From contig NZ_LR594671.1 in the NCBI RefSeq assembly GCF_901827185.1, positions 1,550,001 to 1,614,000 on the forward strand: a stretch of 64,000 nucleotides of DNA. The letters are read 5' to 3'. A program made the position numbers and the translations under genes. This stretch comes from Variovorax sp. PBL-E5. Its GTDB lineage: Bacteria > Pseudomonadota > Gammaproteobacteria > Burkholderiales > Burkholderiaceae_C. This document shows, in pieces, positions 1 to 9,613 of this stretch (position 1 is its first letter; every line of letters begins with the position of its first letter). Below the pieces are notes generated by a model. The model did not search any database, was not told where the DNA came from, and was given only the letters and a program-made list of their open reading frames with translations.

Positions 1-1859
1 GCGAGGCAGACCAGGCGGTGTGCGTGGGCGATTCGCTGCCCGCTCAGTCCTATCTGAACATCCCCGCCCTGATCGACGCGGCCCGCCTGACCGGCGCGGA
101 CGCGGTGCATCCCGGCTACGGCTTCCTGGCCGAGAACGAGGCGTTCGCGCAGGCCTGCGTCGATGCCGGGCTGGTCTTCATCGGTCCGTCTGCGGAGGCG
201 ATCCGCGCGATGGGCAGCAAGGCCCGCGCCAAATTGCTGATGGAGCAGGCGGGCGTGCCTTGCATTCCGGGCTACCAGGGAGAGGATCAGAGCGAACGGC
301 AGTTGATGGCCGAAGCGCAACGCGTCGGCTTCCCCGTCATGATCAAGGCCAGTGCGGGCGGTGGCGGACGAGGCATGCGGCTGGTGCAGACGCCGGGCGA
401 TTTCCCCGAGTTGCTGCGAAGCGCGCAGTCCGAAGCGAAGAATGCCTTCGGCGATGCCCAGGTCATTCTCGAGCGCGCCATCGTGCAGCCGCGCCACATC
501 GAGATTCAGATCCTCGCCGACCGTTTCGGCCACGCCATTCATCTGGGCGAACGCGACTGTTCGGTGCAGCGCCGTCACCAGAAGCTCATCGAGGAAGCGC
601 CTTCGCCCGCGGTCGATGCCGAACTGCGCCAGCGCATGGGGGAGGTGGCGGTCAAGGCAGTGCAGGCCATCCGTTACGAAGGCGCGGGCACGCTCGAGTT
701 CCTGCTCGACCCGTCGGGCGCGTTCTACTTCATGGAGATGAACACGCGGCTTCAGGTGGAGCATCCGGTGACCGAGGCGATCACCGGTCTGGACCTGGTC
801 GAACTGCAGCTTCGCATTGCCGCCGGCGAAGCGCTGCCGCTTTCGCAGGCGCAGGTGCAGTTCAAAGGTCACGCGATGGAGGTGCGGATCTGCACCGAGG
901 ATCCGTCGCGCGCCTTCATGCCGCAGAGCGGAACGATGTCGCTCTGGGAGCCCACACGGCGTTTGCGCGTCGATCACGCGCTGGCATCCGGATGTGCCAT
1001 ACCGCCTTTCTACGATTCGATGATCGCCAAGGTGGTCAGCCATGGCATCGACCGCGACGAGGCGCGCCGCAAGCTCGCCACCGGCCTGGAAGATTGCGTC
1101 GCACTGGGCGTGCAGACCAACAAGGCTTTTCTCGGCCGCTGTCTGACCCATCCGGTATTCGCGGCCGGGAGGGCGAGCACGGCCTTCATTGCCGAGCATC
1201 TGGATGCGCTGCTCGTGTCGACGGACGACGAACTGGCACGGGCGCAGGCGGTGGGTGCGCTGCTGATGCTGGAGACCAGCGCCGGCGCCTCGCGACGCGC
1301 CGGAACTCGCCAGCTCGGAAGTTCGCTTCCCATCGAGCTCCGCCTGGATTTCGGCGGCCGCGCGGCCGGCGCGCTTTTCCATGCGACAGGCGAGCACGCG
1401 TACGAGCTGCAGATCGATGGGCGCTCGCACAAGATGTCGGTCAACGAAATCGAAGAGCATTCGCTGCAGGTGCTCTGCGATGGCATCCTCGAGCGCGTCT
1501 TCTTTCATCGCGATGGCGCAAGGCTGCTGTTCGAGTATCGCGGTCAGGCGCACGAAGTGTTGGACGCCACGCGTGCCGCCACGATTCGCAAGGAAGATGA
1601 AGCGGGGACCGACGGTGGCTTGCGCGCCTCGATGAACGGGCGCGTGATCGCCGTGCTGGCCCAGGTGGGAGACAAGGTCCGGGCCGGCCAGCCGATCATC
1701 ACCCTGGAGGCGATGAAGATGGAACACGCGCATGGCGCCCCTGTCGCGGGAACCGTCACGGCAGTGCACGCAGCCGTGGGGGATCATGTCCCGGCCCGGC
1801 GGATGCTGGCGGAAATCACCGCCGATGCGCCCGTCGTCTCGGCGAATGGCAGCCCGTGA
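1..1859 (+). CDS. Acyl-CoA carboxylase biotin carboxylase/biotin carrier subunit (5' truncated by window edge)
   Basis: This is the ATP-dependent biotin-carboxylating subunit of an acetyl/propionyl/geranyl-type acyl-CoA carboxylase. The open frame runs in from the left edge (codons from base 3, about 618 residues visible), and the visible start already lies inside the conserved N-terminal region (ADxAV...SYLNIPALI), so the true start is outside. An ATP-grasp domain is seen with a Gly-rich loop (KASAGGGGRGM) and the EMNTRLQVEHPVTE motif. The C-terminal carrier domain has the AMKM biotinylation motif, with the lysine codon at 1716-1718. The matching carboxyltransferase is at 3218. With an AtuA-family gene nearby it may act on a terpenoid or branched acyl-CoA, but the substrate cannot be read from the sequence. 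Confidence 0.93.
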   Translation, partial: EADQAVCVGDSLPAQSYLNIPALIDAARLTGADAVHPGYGFLAENEAFAQACVDAGLVFIGPSAEAIRAMGSKARAKLLMEQAGVPCIPGYQGEDQSERQLMAEAQRVGFPVMIKASAGGGGRGMRLVQTPGDFPELLRSAQSEAKNAFGDAQVILERAIVQPRHIEIQILADRFGHAIHLGERDCSVQRRHQKLIEEAPSPAVDAELRQRMGEVAVKAVQAIRYEGAGTLEFLLDPSGAFYFMEMNTRLQVEHPVTEAITGLDLVELQLRIAAGEALPLSQAQVQFKGHAMEVRICTEDPSRAFMPQSGTMSLWEPTRRLRVDHALASGCAIPPFYDSMIAKVVSHGIDRDEARRKLATGLEDCVALGVQTNKAFLGRCLTHPVFAAGRASTAFIAEHLDALLVSTDDELARAQAVGALLMLETSAGASRRAGTRQLGSSLPIELRLDFGGRAAGALFHATGEHAYELQIDGRSHKMSVNEIEEHSLQVLCDGILERVFFHRDGARLLFEYRGQAHEVLDATRAATIRKEDEAGTDGGLRASMNGRVIAVLAQVGDKVRAGQPIITLEAMKMEHAHGAPVAGTVTAVHAAVGDHVPARRMLAEITADAPVVSANGSP

Positions 1860-2008
1860 ATGCCTCGCCGCCCGAGTGCTTGCGCCATTCACGGCGCGGC
1901 GAAGCCAAGAAGAATAAGCAAGTGCCGAACGCGTCGTTGGTGAATGGTGTGGACTCGCCTACGCTTGTCCGTTTGGCCGGACGCAATGATTCAACACAGA
2001 AGGAGACG

Positions 2009-3181
2009 ATGGTGAAGATACTTTCATGGCTCAGGCTTGTCGCGGTGTCCTGTCTCGCGCTCATCTTGGGGGGGGCGGGATTCGCCGCATTCGCTGCGGA
2101 CGGTGTCATCAAGGTCGGCGGCCTGTTCGGCACCACGGGACCGCAGGCCAATTTCGGTGTTCCCTACAGCGAAGGGCTCAAGCTTGCCGCCAGCGAGATC
2201 AATGCCAAGGGCGGCGTGAAGGTGGGCGACAGGACCTACACCATCAGTGTCGTGCTGGCGGACACCAAGTCGGATCCCGCGCAGGCGATCGCAGAGGCGC
2301 AGCGCATGGCCGCCGATGGCGTGCGCATCTTCTTCTGCTGCAATCTCAGCGCCGAAGCCGTGCCCGTATTGAATGCCGCGCTGCCCCAGGGGGCCATCAT
2401 GGTCAGTCCGAACGCGGCCGTCACCAAGCTCCTGGGAACGCCGGGAAAAGACCTGCTTTTCAAGGCCGGCAATATCGAGGTGGGAGATGACGGCTCGACA
2501 GCCATGTGGGTGCCCTTCGTCCTGGAGAAGGCCAAGCCGAAGACGGCCGCCATCATGGTGCCGAGCGACGAGGCCGGGCAGATCTATGCCGACGCCTATC
2601 GGCAGACACTGGAAGCCAAGGGTGTGAAGGTCGTCGCCGTCGAGCGCTATGACCACGGGGCCACCGATTTCTCGCCCCAGCTGACCAAGATCCGCGAGCG
2701 CAAGCCGGACGTGCTCTTCGCCGGCTATTCGGACGAAGTCCGGGGCATCTTCCGCCAGGCCGGCGAGCTGGGCGTCGACGCGATGTACGCCGGCACGGTC
2801 GGCGTGTCCGGTGCGGCCGGCGAGGGCCTGCCGGCTTTCGCCTATCCGGCATGGACGCGCTTTCTGGACAAGGGTCAATCGGATCGCAGAGTCCTGGCGT
2901 ACATGGCCGCCTTGGAAAAGTCGGCGGGCAAACTGACGCCGAACAGCTTCTGGTCCATCACGCAGTACGACTGGCTCAACATGATCATCAGCGGCATGCA
3001 AAAGGCGGGCACGACCACCGATCTCGGCGCCGTCGCGAAGGTCCTCAAGGGGCAGCGGTACGCAGGCCTGGTGGATTGGAGCGTCGACGACAAGGGACTC
3101 GGTCGCCAGAGCATGGAAGGCGTGTATCTCGCTGGTGGCCAGGTCAAGGAAGTCCGTTCCATCAAGCTGCCCGGCCACTGA
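2009..3181 (+). CDS. Periplasmic substrate-binding protein of a branched-chain amino acid-type ABC transporter
   Basis: A 390-residue type-1 periplasmic binding protein of the LivK/Leu-Ile-Val-binding family. The ATG at 2009 is chosen because an AGGAG ribosome-binding site sits at 2001-2005 and a typical signal peptide follows (hydrophobic stretch to about residue 28, likely cut after AAFA). The mature part begins IKVGGLFGTTGPQA, usual for this family, and continues into the two-lobed fold (YSEGLKLAASEINAKGG). It precedes permease and ATPase genes for the same transporter but is separated from them by the carboxyltransferase gene, so uptake and carboxylation are probably expressed together. 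The ligand may be an organic acid or aromatic compound rather than an amino acid, as is common for this family in Burkholderiales catabolic clusters. Confidence 0.9.
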   Translation: MVKILSWLRLVAVSCLALILGGAGFAAFAADGVIKVGGLFGTTGPQANFGVPYSEGLKLAASEINAKGGVKVGDRTYTISVVLADTKSDPAQAIAEAQRMAADGVRIFFCCNLSAEAVPVLNAALPQGAIMVSPNAAVTKLLGTPGKDLLFKAGNIEVGDDGSTAMWVPFVLEKAKPKTAAIMVPSDEAGQIYADAYRQTLEAKGVKVVAVERYDHGATDFSPQLTKIRERKPDVLFAGYSDEVRGIFRQAGELGVDAMYAGTVGVSGAAGEGLPAFAYPAWTRFLDKGQSDRRVLAYMAALEKSAGKLTPNSFWSITQYDWLNMIISGMQKAGTTTDLGAVAKVLKGQRYAGLVDWSVDDKGLGRQSMEGVYLAGGQVKEVRSIKLPGH

Positions 3182-3217
3182 AACGATCGACGGCCAGCGT
3201 ACCAACGGGGGAAATTC

Positions 3218-4741
3218 TTGAGAACCTGGGACGAGCATCTCGAGCGCCTGCGTGCTGCGCGCAGCGAGGCGAGCGCGACGACACCGGCGCAGATGCAGCG
3301 CGCGCAGGCGCGCGGCAGGATGCTCTGCCGGCAGCGCATCGGCTGTCTGCTGGATCCGGGTTCCTTCGATGAAGCCGGGCTGCTGACGAACAGCGTTCTT
3401 CCCGAGGTGGCCGCGCCCGCCGACGGGCTGGTCTGCGGTGTGGGCACGATCGATGGCCGCATCGTCTGCGTCGCTGCGGACGACGGCAGCGTGTTCGGCG
3501 GCGCACGGGGCATGGCGGCGGAGCGCAAGCTCAGGCAGCTGCGCTTGCGGGCGGCGCGCGACGGCCATCCGTTCATCTGGCTGCAGGAGGGCTCGGGCGC
3601 GCGCATCCAGGAACAGATGGGCGCGACCTTCGCCGGCGCCTTCGCGGATCCCTTCATCGATCAGGTGCAGAAGATGTCGGGCCGGGTGCCCACGATCGCT
3701 GCGCTTCTGGGCAATTGCTTCGGACAGCCCGCCTTCGTGGCCGCGCTCGCCGACTTCGTGGTGATGACGCCGACGGCCTTCGCGGGTGTCTCGGGTCCGC
3801 CGATCGTCGCGGCGGCGACCGGCGAGAACGTGTCGCCCGAGGAACTCGGCGGCCATCGCATGCATGCCGAGCAGACCGGGCTGGTGCATCACGTCGCCGC
3901 CGATGAACTCGCTGCGCTGGCCGCGATCCGCATCTACCTGTCCTACTTTCCCGATCACTGCCATCAACGTCCGCCGGCGCGCAATGCGGCCGCCGCTGGC
4001 GGTGATCAGCGGGACCTGCTGCAGATCGTTCCGAGTGACCTGAAGGCCGCTTACGACATGAGGCAGGTGATCCGAGTCCTGGTCGACCAGGACTCGGTCT
4101 TCGAGATCAAGCCCGCCTTCGGGCCTGCCGTGATCACCGCGTACGCGCGCATCGACGGGCTGCCCGTCGGACTGATCGCAAGCCAGCCGCTGCACGCGGG
4201 CGGCGCGCTCGATCCGGCGTCCTCGGACAAGATGGCCAGCTTCATCGCCGTGGCCGAATCCTTTCAGATGCCGCTGGTCTTCCTGCAGGACGTGCCGGGA
4301 TTTCTGGTCGGCTCGGAGGTGGAGCGCCAGGGTCAGGTGGTGCGCGCGACCCACGTGCTTGCGGCGCTGGCGCGCAGCACAACGCCCAAGTTCACGGTGA
4401 TTCTTCGCAAGGCCTATGGCCTGGCCTACATGGTCATGTGCGGCTATCCGGTCCATCCCCGATCGATCGTCGCATGGCCCACGGCCTCGATCAGCCAGAT
4501 GGGTCCGGGCCCCGGCGTGAACGTGATCTTCCATCGGCAGATCGCCGCAGCGCAGGATCCGGACGCGACCCGGGCGCAGCTCGGCGAGGAATTCGAGAAA
4601 TTGCTCGACCCCTATATTGCGGCGCGCCACGGCTACCTGGACGACATCATCGATCCGCGGGAAACCCGGACGCATCTGTCGAACGAGCTGGCGCGTGCCT
4701 ACAGCGCATGGCGTCCGCGCCCCGGGAGCCGGCCATGCTGA
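3218..4741 (+). CDS. Acyl-CoA carboxylase carboxyltransferase (beta) subunit
   Basis: A 507-residue crotonase-fold carboxyltransferase that moves CO2 from carboxybiotin to an acyl-CoA. N- and C-terminal carboxyltransferase domains are both visible: the N domain has GGARGMAAERK and the EGSGARIQEQ region; the C domain has the QDVPGFLVGSEVE segment that lines the acyl-CoA pocket. The start is a TTG at 3218 preceded by a purine-rich GGGGGAAA stretch; no better in-frame ATG fits the family N terminus (WDEHLERLRAARSEA). Its end overlaps livH (ATG at 4735), so the two are translationally coupled. It pairs with the biotin subunit at the left edge. Acyl-CoA specificity is not resolved. Confidence 0.9.
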   Translation: MRTWDEHLERLRAARSEASATTPAQMQRAQARGRMLCRQRIGCLLDPGSFDEAGLLTNSVLPEVAAPADGLVCGVGTIDGRIVCVAADDGSVFGGARGMAAERKLRQLRLRAARDGHPFIWLQEGSGARIQEQMGATFAGAFADPFIDQVQKMSGRVPTIAALLGNCFGQPAFVAALADFVVMTPTAFAGVSGPPIVAAATGENVSPEELGGHRMHAEQTGLVHHVAADELAALAAIRIYLSYFPDHCHQRPPARNAAAAGGDQRDLLQIVPSDLKAAYDMRQVIRVLVDQDSVFEIKPAFGPAVITAYARIDGLPVGLIASQPLHAGGALDPASSDKMASFIAVAESFQMPLVFLQDVPGFLVGSEVERQGQVVRATHVLAALARSTTPKFTVILRKAYGLAYMVMCGYPVHPRSIVAWPTASISQMGPGPGVNVIFHRQIAAAQDPDATRAQLGEEFEKLLDPYIAARHGYLDDIIDPRETRTHLSNELARAYSAWRPRPGSRPC

Positions 4742-5601
4742 TCACGCTGTTCCAGCAACTCGTCAACGGCCTCATGAGCGGCACCCTCTACGCGCTGATG
4801 GCCGTCGGCCTGACGATGACCTTCGGCATCATGAACATCACGAACTTCGCCCACGGCGAGTTCCTCATGATCGGCGCATTCGCGACCTTCGCACTGGTCC
4901 AGGCCGGGATGCCCTTTGTTCCGGCTGTGCTCGTTGGTGCGCTGGCGGCCGCATTGCTGGGCGTCATCGTCGAGCGGCTGACCTTTCGCTACACGCTCGA
5001 CGAGCCCATCAACGGCCTGGTGGTCTCGCTCGGCCTGATCGCGATTCTCCAGAACGGCATGGCAAGAGTCGTCGGTACCGAGTCCTACAATCTGGCGCCG
5101 CCCTTCGCGGGGACGGTCCAGATCGCCGGTGTCGTGCTGGCCGTCCAGCGCGTATGGACGATCGGCCTGGGCGCCCTGGTCATCTTCGCCGTCTGGCTGC
5201 TGCTGAAGAAGTCGAGCCTCGGCCGTTCGTTGCGAGCGCTGGCCGTCGACCGCACGGCGGCATCGCTGATGGGCGTGCGGACCGAGCGGATGTATTCGAT
5301 CGCCTTCGGCCTGGGGTGTGGACTCGCCGGTGCGGCCGGCGGACTTCTGGCCGCGCTGTTTCCCGTCTCTCCGTTCATGGGCGCGGCACCGGTGGCCAAG
5401 GGATTCATCGTCATCGTCCTCGGCGGACTGGGCAGCGTGCCCGGCGCGATTGCCGGCGGGCTGCTGCTCGGCGTCGTCGAAGCCTTGGGCGCGGGCTATA
5501 TCTCGTCGGCATTCCGCGACGGCTTCGGGTTCGTGATACTGATCCTGGTGCTCCTCATCAGACCCAAGGGGCTCTTCGGCGTGCTGGAGCGGCGCGCATG
5601 A
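4735..5601 (+). CDS. livH: Branched-chain amino acid-type ABC transporter permease LivH
   Basis: A 288-residue integral inner-membrane permease of the LivH family with about eight hydrophobic segments. It starts LITLFQQLVNGLMSGTLYAL, the standard LivH opening, and carries the MNITNFAHGEFLMIGAF segment. The ATG at 4735 overlaps the stop of the carboxyltransferase gene and the gene ends in an ATGA overlap with livM, so it sits in a tightly packed operon. It forms the membrane channel with LivM and is driven by the LivG and LivF ATPases. Confidence 0.93.
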   Translation: MLITLFQQLVNGLMSGTLYALMAVGLTMTFGIMNITNFAHGEFLMIGAFATFALVQAGMPFVPAVLVGALAAALLGVIVERLTFRYTLDEPINGLVVSLGLIAILQNGMARVVGTESYNLAPPFAGTVQIAGVVLAVQRVWTIGLGALVIFAVWLLLKKSSLGRSLRALAVDRTAASLMGVRTERMYSIAFGLGCGLAGAAGGLLAALFPVSPFMGAAPVAKGFIVIVLGGLGSVPGAIAGGLLLGVVEALGAGYISSAFRDGFGFVILILVLLIRPKGLFGVLERRA

Positions 5602-6650
5602 GGACACACATGGCGCAGGGACTGCGATGGGCCCCCTGGCTGCTGCTCGGCGCGCTCGGCGCGTATCTGCTTGTGCAGGGCTCCGACTTCATCCTGCACC
5701 TGGGCATCGTCACGGCCATCTATGCAGTGCTCGCGATGTCGTTGAATCTCGCGTTCGGCTATACAGGCCTGTTCTCCATCGCCCATGCGTCGCTCTTCGG
5801 CATCGGCGCTTACGGCGCCGGGCTGGCCATGTCGCAGGCAGGCGTTCCGCTGGCCCCGGCGATCCTCTGCGGGGGGCTGGCCGCGGCCATGGTGGGCGCG
5901 GCGGTATCGGCCATCTTCTCTCGCCTGGAGGGACCGTATTTCGCGATCGGGACTTTCGCGTTGGGCGAACTCGTGAGGATCGTGCTCAACGAGTGGCGCG
6001 GGTTGACCGGCGGTCCGGCAGGATTGATGGTGCCGCGCCCGGCCGGCGCGCAGTGGATGACCTTCGGCCTGGACCTGGCGAATCGCCGCAGCTTCTTTGC
6101 GTTGGCGCTGCTGCTGATGGGCCTGACGGCGGCAGCGCTCGCACTGCTGCTGCGGTCGCGCCTGGGCGCAAGAATGATGCATGTGCGCGACGATCCCTAT
6201 CTGGCGGCATCGCTCGGCGTCGGCGTCCTGCGGACCAAGATCGTGGCGTTCTTCATCAGCGGGCTGATCGCGGGTCTGGCGGGTGCCGTCTTCGGCGTCT
6301 ACCTGCAGTTCATCGCGCCGTCTTCCTTCTCCGGGATGGAATCCGTCCGACTCGTGATGATGCTGGTCATCGGCGGCGCGGGAACCCTGTTCGGCCCGGT
6401 CGTTGGCGCTGCCATCATCGTCTTGCTGCCGCAAGCGCTGCGGATCAATCCGACGGACAGCCTGATCCTCACCGGCGTGATCCTCGTTGTCGTCGTCCTG
6501 TTCCTGCCCAAGGGCATCGTCGGCGCGCTGTCGCAGCGCGCCGATGCGGGGAGTGCGCGCCGGCGCGCCGAACGGTCGGCGCCGTGCGAACGCGCCGCCG
6601 GTCCTTCGCCGATCGCGCCATCGAGTGCGAAGAGAGTGGGAGCCGACTGA
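5598..6650 (+). CDS. livM: Branched-chain amino acid-type ABC transporter permease LivM
   Basis: A 350-residue LivM-family permease with many hydrophobic helices and the family segments MSLNLAFGYTGLFSIAHASLF and GLTGGPAGL. The start at 5598 overlaps the livH stop (ATGA), and the stop overlaps the start of livG (TGATG, 6648-6652). The last 40 or so residues are Arg/Ala-rich and hydrophilic (about residues 312-350), a cytoplasmic tail beyond the usual end of the domain. It partners LivH in the membrane part of the importer. Confidence 0.92.
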   Translation: MRTHMAQGLRWAPWLLLGALGAYLLVQGSDFILHLGIVTAIYAVLAMSLNLAFGYTGLFSIAHASLFGIGAYGAGLAMSQAGVPLAPAILCGGLAAAMVGAAVSAIFSRLEGPYFAIGTFALGELVRIVLNEWRGLTGGPAGLMVPRPAGAQWMTFGLDLANRRSFFALALLLMGLTAAALALLLRSRLGARMMHVRDDPYLAASLGVGVLRTKIVAFFISGLIAGLAGAVFGVYLQFIAPSSFSGMESVRLVMMLVIGGAGTLFGPVVGAAIIVLLPQALRINPTDSLILTGVILVVVVLFLPKGIVGALSQRADAGSARRRAERSAPCERAAGPSPIAPSSAKRVGAD

Positions 6651-7369
6651 TGGCGGTGCTGCTGGCCATTCGCGCGTTGTCGCAGAGCTTCGGCGGTGTA
6701 CGGGCGCTCGACGACGTGACGTGGAACATCGAGCAGGGCTCGATCTCCGCGCTGATCGGTCCGAACGGCGCGGGCAAGACGACGCTCTTCAACTGCATCA
6801 CCGGCTTCCTGAAGCCCTTACCGGGTTCAGCCGTGCAATACGGCGACGAAGACGTGACGGGTTGGGCGACGCATCGTCTTGCTCGCGCCGGCCTGGTGCG
6901 GACCTTCCAACACCCCAAGAGCTTTCTGGGCATGACGGTGCGCGAGAACGTGTTTGCTGCCGCGCGCGTGGCCGGGCGTCCCGATGAAACGGAGCTGGTG
7001 CTGGAGGCGGCCGGGCTGCTCGAGTTCGCCGATCGGCGAGCTTCCGAATGTCCTTATGGCGTGATTCGACGGCTCAACCTCGCCATGGCGATGGCGACCG
7101 ACCCGAAGCTGATCATGCTCGACGAACCGACTGCCGGCCTCAACGACACCGAGCGGCGCGTGCTGGCGCGCAACATCGCGGCACTGCGGCAGCGGGGGTG
7201 CACGGTGGTTCTGGTGGAACACGATATGAACTTCGTCATGTCACTGGCCGACACCGTCACCGTGCTGGACGCGGGCCGCGTGCTGATGCACGGATCGCCG
7301 GCCGAAGTGACGGCGAATGAAGACGTGATCCGGATCTATCTGGGGCAGTTCGCCGATGCTGAGCACTGA
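6650..7369 (+). CDS. livG: ABC transporter ATP-binding protein LivG (signature motif unusual)
   Basis: A 239-residue ATPase. Walker A is GPNGAGKTT near residue 38; Walker B is LIMLDEPTAG near residue 155; the switch histidine lies in VLVEHDM. The ABC signature, normally close to LAYGQQRR in LivG, reads CPYGVIRR here, so the usual glutamines are missing although the central Gly remains. The C-terminal BPD-type tail (AEVTANEDVIRIYLG) is intact. The ATG at 6650 overlaps the livM stop and the end overlaps livF by 14 bases. It energises import with LivF. Confidence 0.9.
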   Translation: MAVLLAIRALSQSFGGVRALDDVTWNIEQGSISALIGPNGAGKTTLFNCITGFLKPLPGSAVQYGDEDVTGWATHRLARAGLVRTFQHPKSFLGMTVRENVFAAARVAGRPDETELVLEAAGLLEFADRRASECPYGVIRRLNLAMAMATDPKLIMLDEPTAGLNDTERRVLARNIAALRQRGCTVVLVEHDMNFVMSLADTVTVLDAGRVLMHGSPAEVTANEDVIRIYLGQFADAEH

Positions 7370-8090
7370 ACGTCTGACCGTCGCCTTCAGCGGCGCCACG
7401 GTTCTCGCTTCGCTGAACCTGCACGTGCAGGCGGGCGAGGTCGTGGCCATCATCGGCTCGAACGGTGCCGGCAAGACAACCACGCTGAATGCCATCTCGC
7501 GCATCGTGCCGGCCAGTGGCGACATCCTCTTTGGCGGCCGTTCCATCCTCGGGAGCACACCGCGCCAGGTCGTGGAAGCCGGCATCGTGCACGTGCCCGA
7601 AGGGCGGCGGATCTTCCCGAACCTGACGGTCCGGGAGAACCTGCTGATGGGCGCCGTCACCCGGCCGCGGACGGAGCATGCCGCGTCCATCGCGCGCATG
7701 GAGGAATTGTTCCCGGCATTGGCCAGGTACGCGGATCGGATGGCCGGCGGCCTGTCGGGCGGCGAGCAGCAGATGCTCGCGCTGGGCCGCGCGCTGATGG
7801 CCAAGCCGCGCCTGCTCATGCTCGATGAACCCTCGCTCGGTCTGTCGCCCGTCATGGTGCAGCGTGTCGCCGGGCTCATCCAGCGTTTGCGCGGCTCCGA
7901 GATGTCGATCCTGCTCGTCGAACAGAACGCGAGCCTCGCGCTCGCACTGTCGGATCGGGCCTATGTGCTGGAGCGCGGGCGTATCGTGATGAACGGACCT
8001 TCGAAAAGCCTGTTGCAGGACGACGCCGTGCGCAAGGTCTATCTCGGCCTGGGGGAGGCGAGCGAGCTGGCCGCCTCGACAGTCCCATGA
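7356..8090 (+). CDS. livF: ABC transporter ATP-binding protein LivF
   Basis: A 244-residue ATPase with Walker A (GSNGAGKTT, near residue 34), a canonical signature motif (LSGGEQQMLALGRALM) and Walker B (LLMLDEPSLG). The GIVHVPEGRRIFPNLTVREN segment is diagnostic of LivF. It overlaps livG upstream and the acyl-CoA ligase downstream (ATGA at 8087), keeping the operon continuous. It forms the heterodimeric ATPase with LivG. Confidence 0.93.
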   Translation: MLSTERLTVAFSGATVLASLNLHVQAGEVVAIIGSNGAGKTTTLNAISRIVPASGDILFGGRSILGSTPRQVVEAGIVHVPEGRRIFPNLTVRENLLMGAVTRPRTEHAASIARMEELFPALARYADRMAGGLSGGEQQMLALGRALMAKPRLLMLDEPSLGLSPVMVQRVAGLIQRLRGSEMSILLVEQNASLALALSDRAYVLERGRIVMNGPSKSLLQDDAVRKVYLGLGEASELAASTVP

Positions 8091-9613
8091 ATCTCTGGCA
8101 GGCCCTGGAAGCGAGCGCGGAAGGTGCGGACAGGCGCGTCTTCCTCGCGGGGTCGCTGGGCGGCGGCGCGACGCGCGCCGAGCTGCTCGCGATGGCGCGC
8201 AGGCTGATCGCGGCCTTTCGCCACTGGGGCGTGACAGCGGGGGATCGCGTGGCGGTCCTGGCCTCCGCTTCGAAGGAGCTGGTGGCCTGCCAATGGGCCT
8301 TGGCCGGGCTGGGCGCGATCCAGGTGCCCATCAATACCTCGTGGCGAGGGCTCTTGTTGGCCGATCTGCTGCGCGACACCGAGCCGCGGCTGATCGTGGC
8401 CAGCGTGGATCAAGCCGAGAAACTCGATGATCCGCACGTTCATGCCGGATGGCGTGCGCCCTTGCTGATGATCGGCGAGGCGGTCGCCGCACCGACGGCG
8501 GCACGGTATGCGTGGCAGGAGGCGTTGTCCTTCGCGCCGCAGGAGGCGGCTCCGGTGGCTTCGCATGCGCCCCTGGTCATCCTTTTCACGTCGGGCACCA
8601 CGGGCCGCTCCAAGGGCGTGGTGCTCAGCCATCGCTGGGGTATCGACTATTCGCTGCGCGCAAACGCGGCGCTGGGGATCGAGCCGGGCGATCGTCATTA
8701 CGGATTTCTGCCGCTGTTCCACATCGCCGGGCAGTATGCGCACGTGGTGGGCGCAGCGCTGGCCGGCGCTTCGGTGGCGTTGTGCGAACCCTTCCGTGCC
8801 AGCAGCTTCTGGCAGGAGGTCGAGACGCATGGCTGCACCGCCGCGGTCCTGATGTCGTCGATGGTCGCTGCCGTACGCGCCTCCTATCCGGCCACAGGGA
8901 GCCCGCTGCGCAAGCTGCACCTGATTCCGCTGCCACCGGATTTCGTCGCGCTGGGGAAGAAGTTCGCCTGCCACATTTCCACCAACTACGGGTCCACCGA
9001 GGCCAGCATTCCGCTCATGAACCGATCGCCAACAGATGCTCGATCCTGCGGGACGCTGTGCGAGGGCTACGAGGCGCGCATCGTGGACGAATGGGACCAG
9101 GCATTGCCCGACGGCACGGCCGGCGAACTGGTCCTGCGGCCCGCGCAGCCCTGGACCGTGATGTCCGAATACTGGGGCCGGCCGGAGGCGACCAGCGCGG
9201 CATGGCGCAACGGCTGGTTGCACACCGGCGACATCTTCGTCAGGCGCGCCGATCAGCATTTCGAATTCGTGGACCGTGCCAAGGATGCGATTCGACGCAA
9301 GGGAGAGAACATCTCGACCTTCGAACTCGAAATGCTCGCATGCCTCCATCCCGAGGTGGAAGAAGCCGCGGCCGTCGGGATCGACACGGACGCGCAAGAC
9401 CAGGAGGTTGCACTCTTCTATGTGAGCAAGTCGCCTTCGCCGCTGGCGCCCTCCCGGCTCGTCGAACACCTCGAGGCGGTGGCGCCGCGCTTCATGGTGC
9501 CTCGCTATCTCTGTGCGATGGCGTCGCTGCCGAGAACAGACACCGGCAAGGTGCAGAAGGCCCAACTCAGAGGCGTCGGGCCGGCGTCGCTCTGGGATCG
9601 GAGAGAGCGATGA
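8087..9613 (+). CDS. AMP-forming acyl-CoA synthetase/ligase
   Basis: A 508-residue ANL-superfamily enzyme that adenylates a carboxylic acid and transfers it to CoA. Core motifs are present in order: the P-loop LFTSGTTGRSKGVVL near residue 165, NYGSTEA near residue 302, HTGDIFVR near residue 380, the hinge region DRAKDAIRRKGENIS, and the C-terminal lysine region near DTGKVQKAQL. It is directly coupled to livF and the flavin reductase gene (ATGA overlaps on both sides), so it probably activates the imported acid. It resembles crotonobetaine/carnitine-CoA ligases and other medium-size acid ligases; substrate unknown. Confidence 0.9.
   Translation: MNLWQALEASAEGADRRVFLAGSLGGGATRAELLAMARRLIAAFRHWGVTAGDRVAVLASASKELVACQWALAGLGAIQVPINTSWRGLLLADLLRDTEPRLIVASVDQAEKLDDPHVHAGWRAPLLMIGEAVAAPTAARYAWQEALSFAPQEAAPVASHAPLVILFTSGTTGRSKGVVLSHRWGIDYSLRANAALGIEPGDRHYGFLPLFHIAGQYAHVVGAALAGASVALCEPFRASSFWQEVETHGCTAAVLMSSMVAAVRASYPATGSPLRKLHLIPLPPDFVALGKKFACHISTNYGSTEASIPLMNRSPTDARSCGTLCEGYEARIVDEWDQALPDGTAGELVLRPAQPWTVMSEYWGRPEATSAAWRNGWLHTGDIFVRRADQHFEFVDRAKDAIRRKGENISTFELEMLACLHPEVEEAAAVGIDTDAQDQEVALFYVSKSPSPLAPSRLVEHLEAVAPRFMVPRYLCAMASLPRTDTGKVQKAQLRGVGPASLWDRRER

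Noticed and set aside
2024..4675. Very long reverse-strand open frame (883 codons) under the binding-protein and carboxyltransferase genes
   Set aside because: It is antisense to two well-supported genes, has no family motif, and long antisense frames are expected in high-GC DNA.
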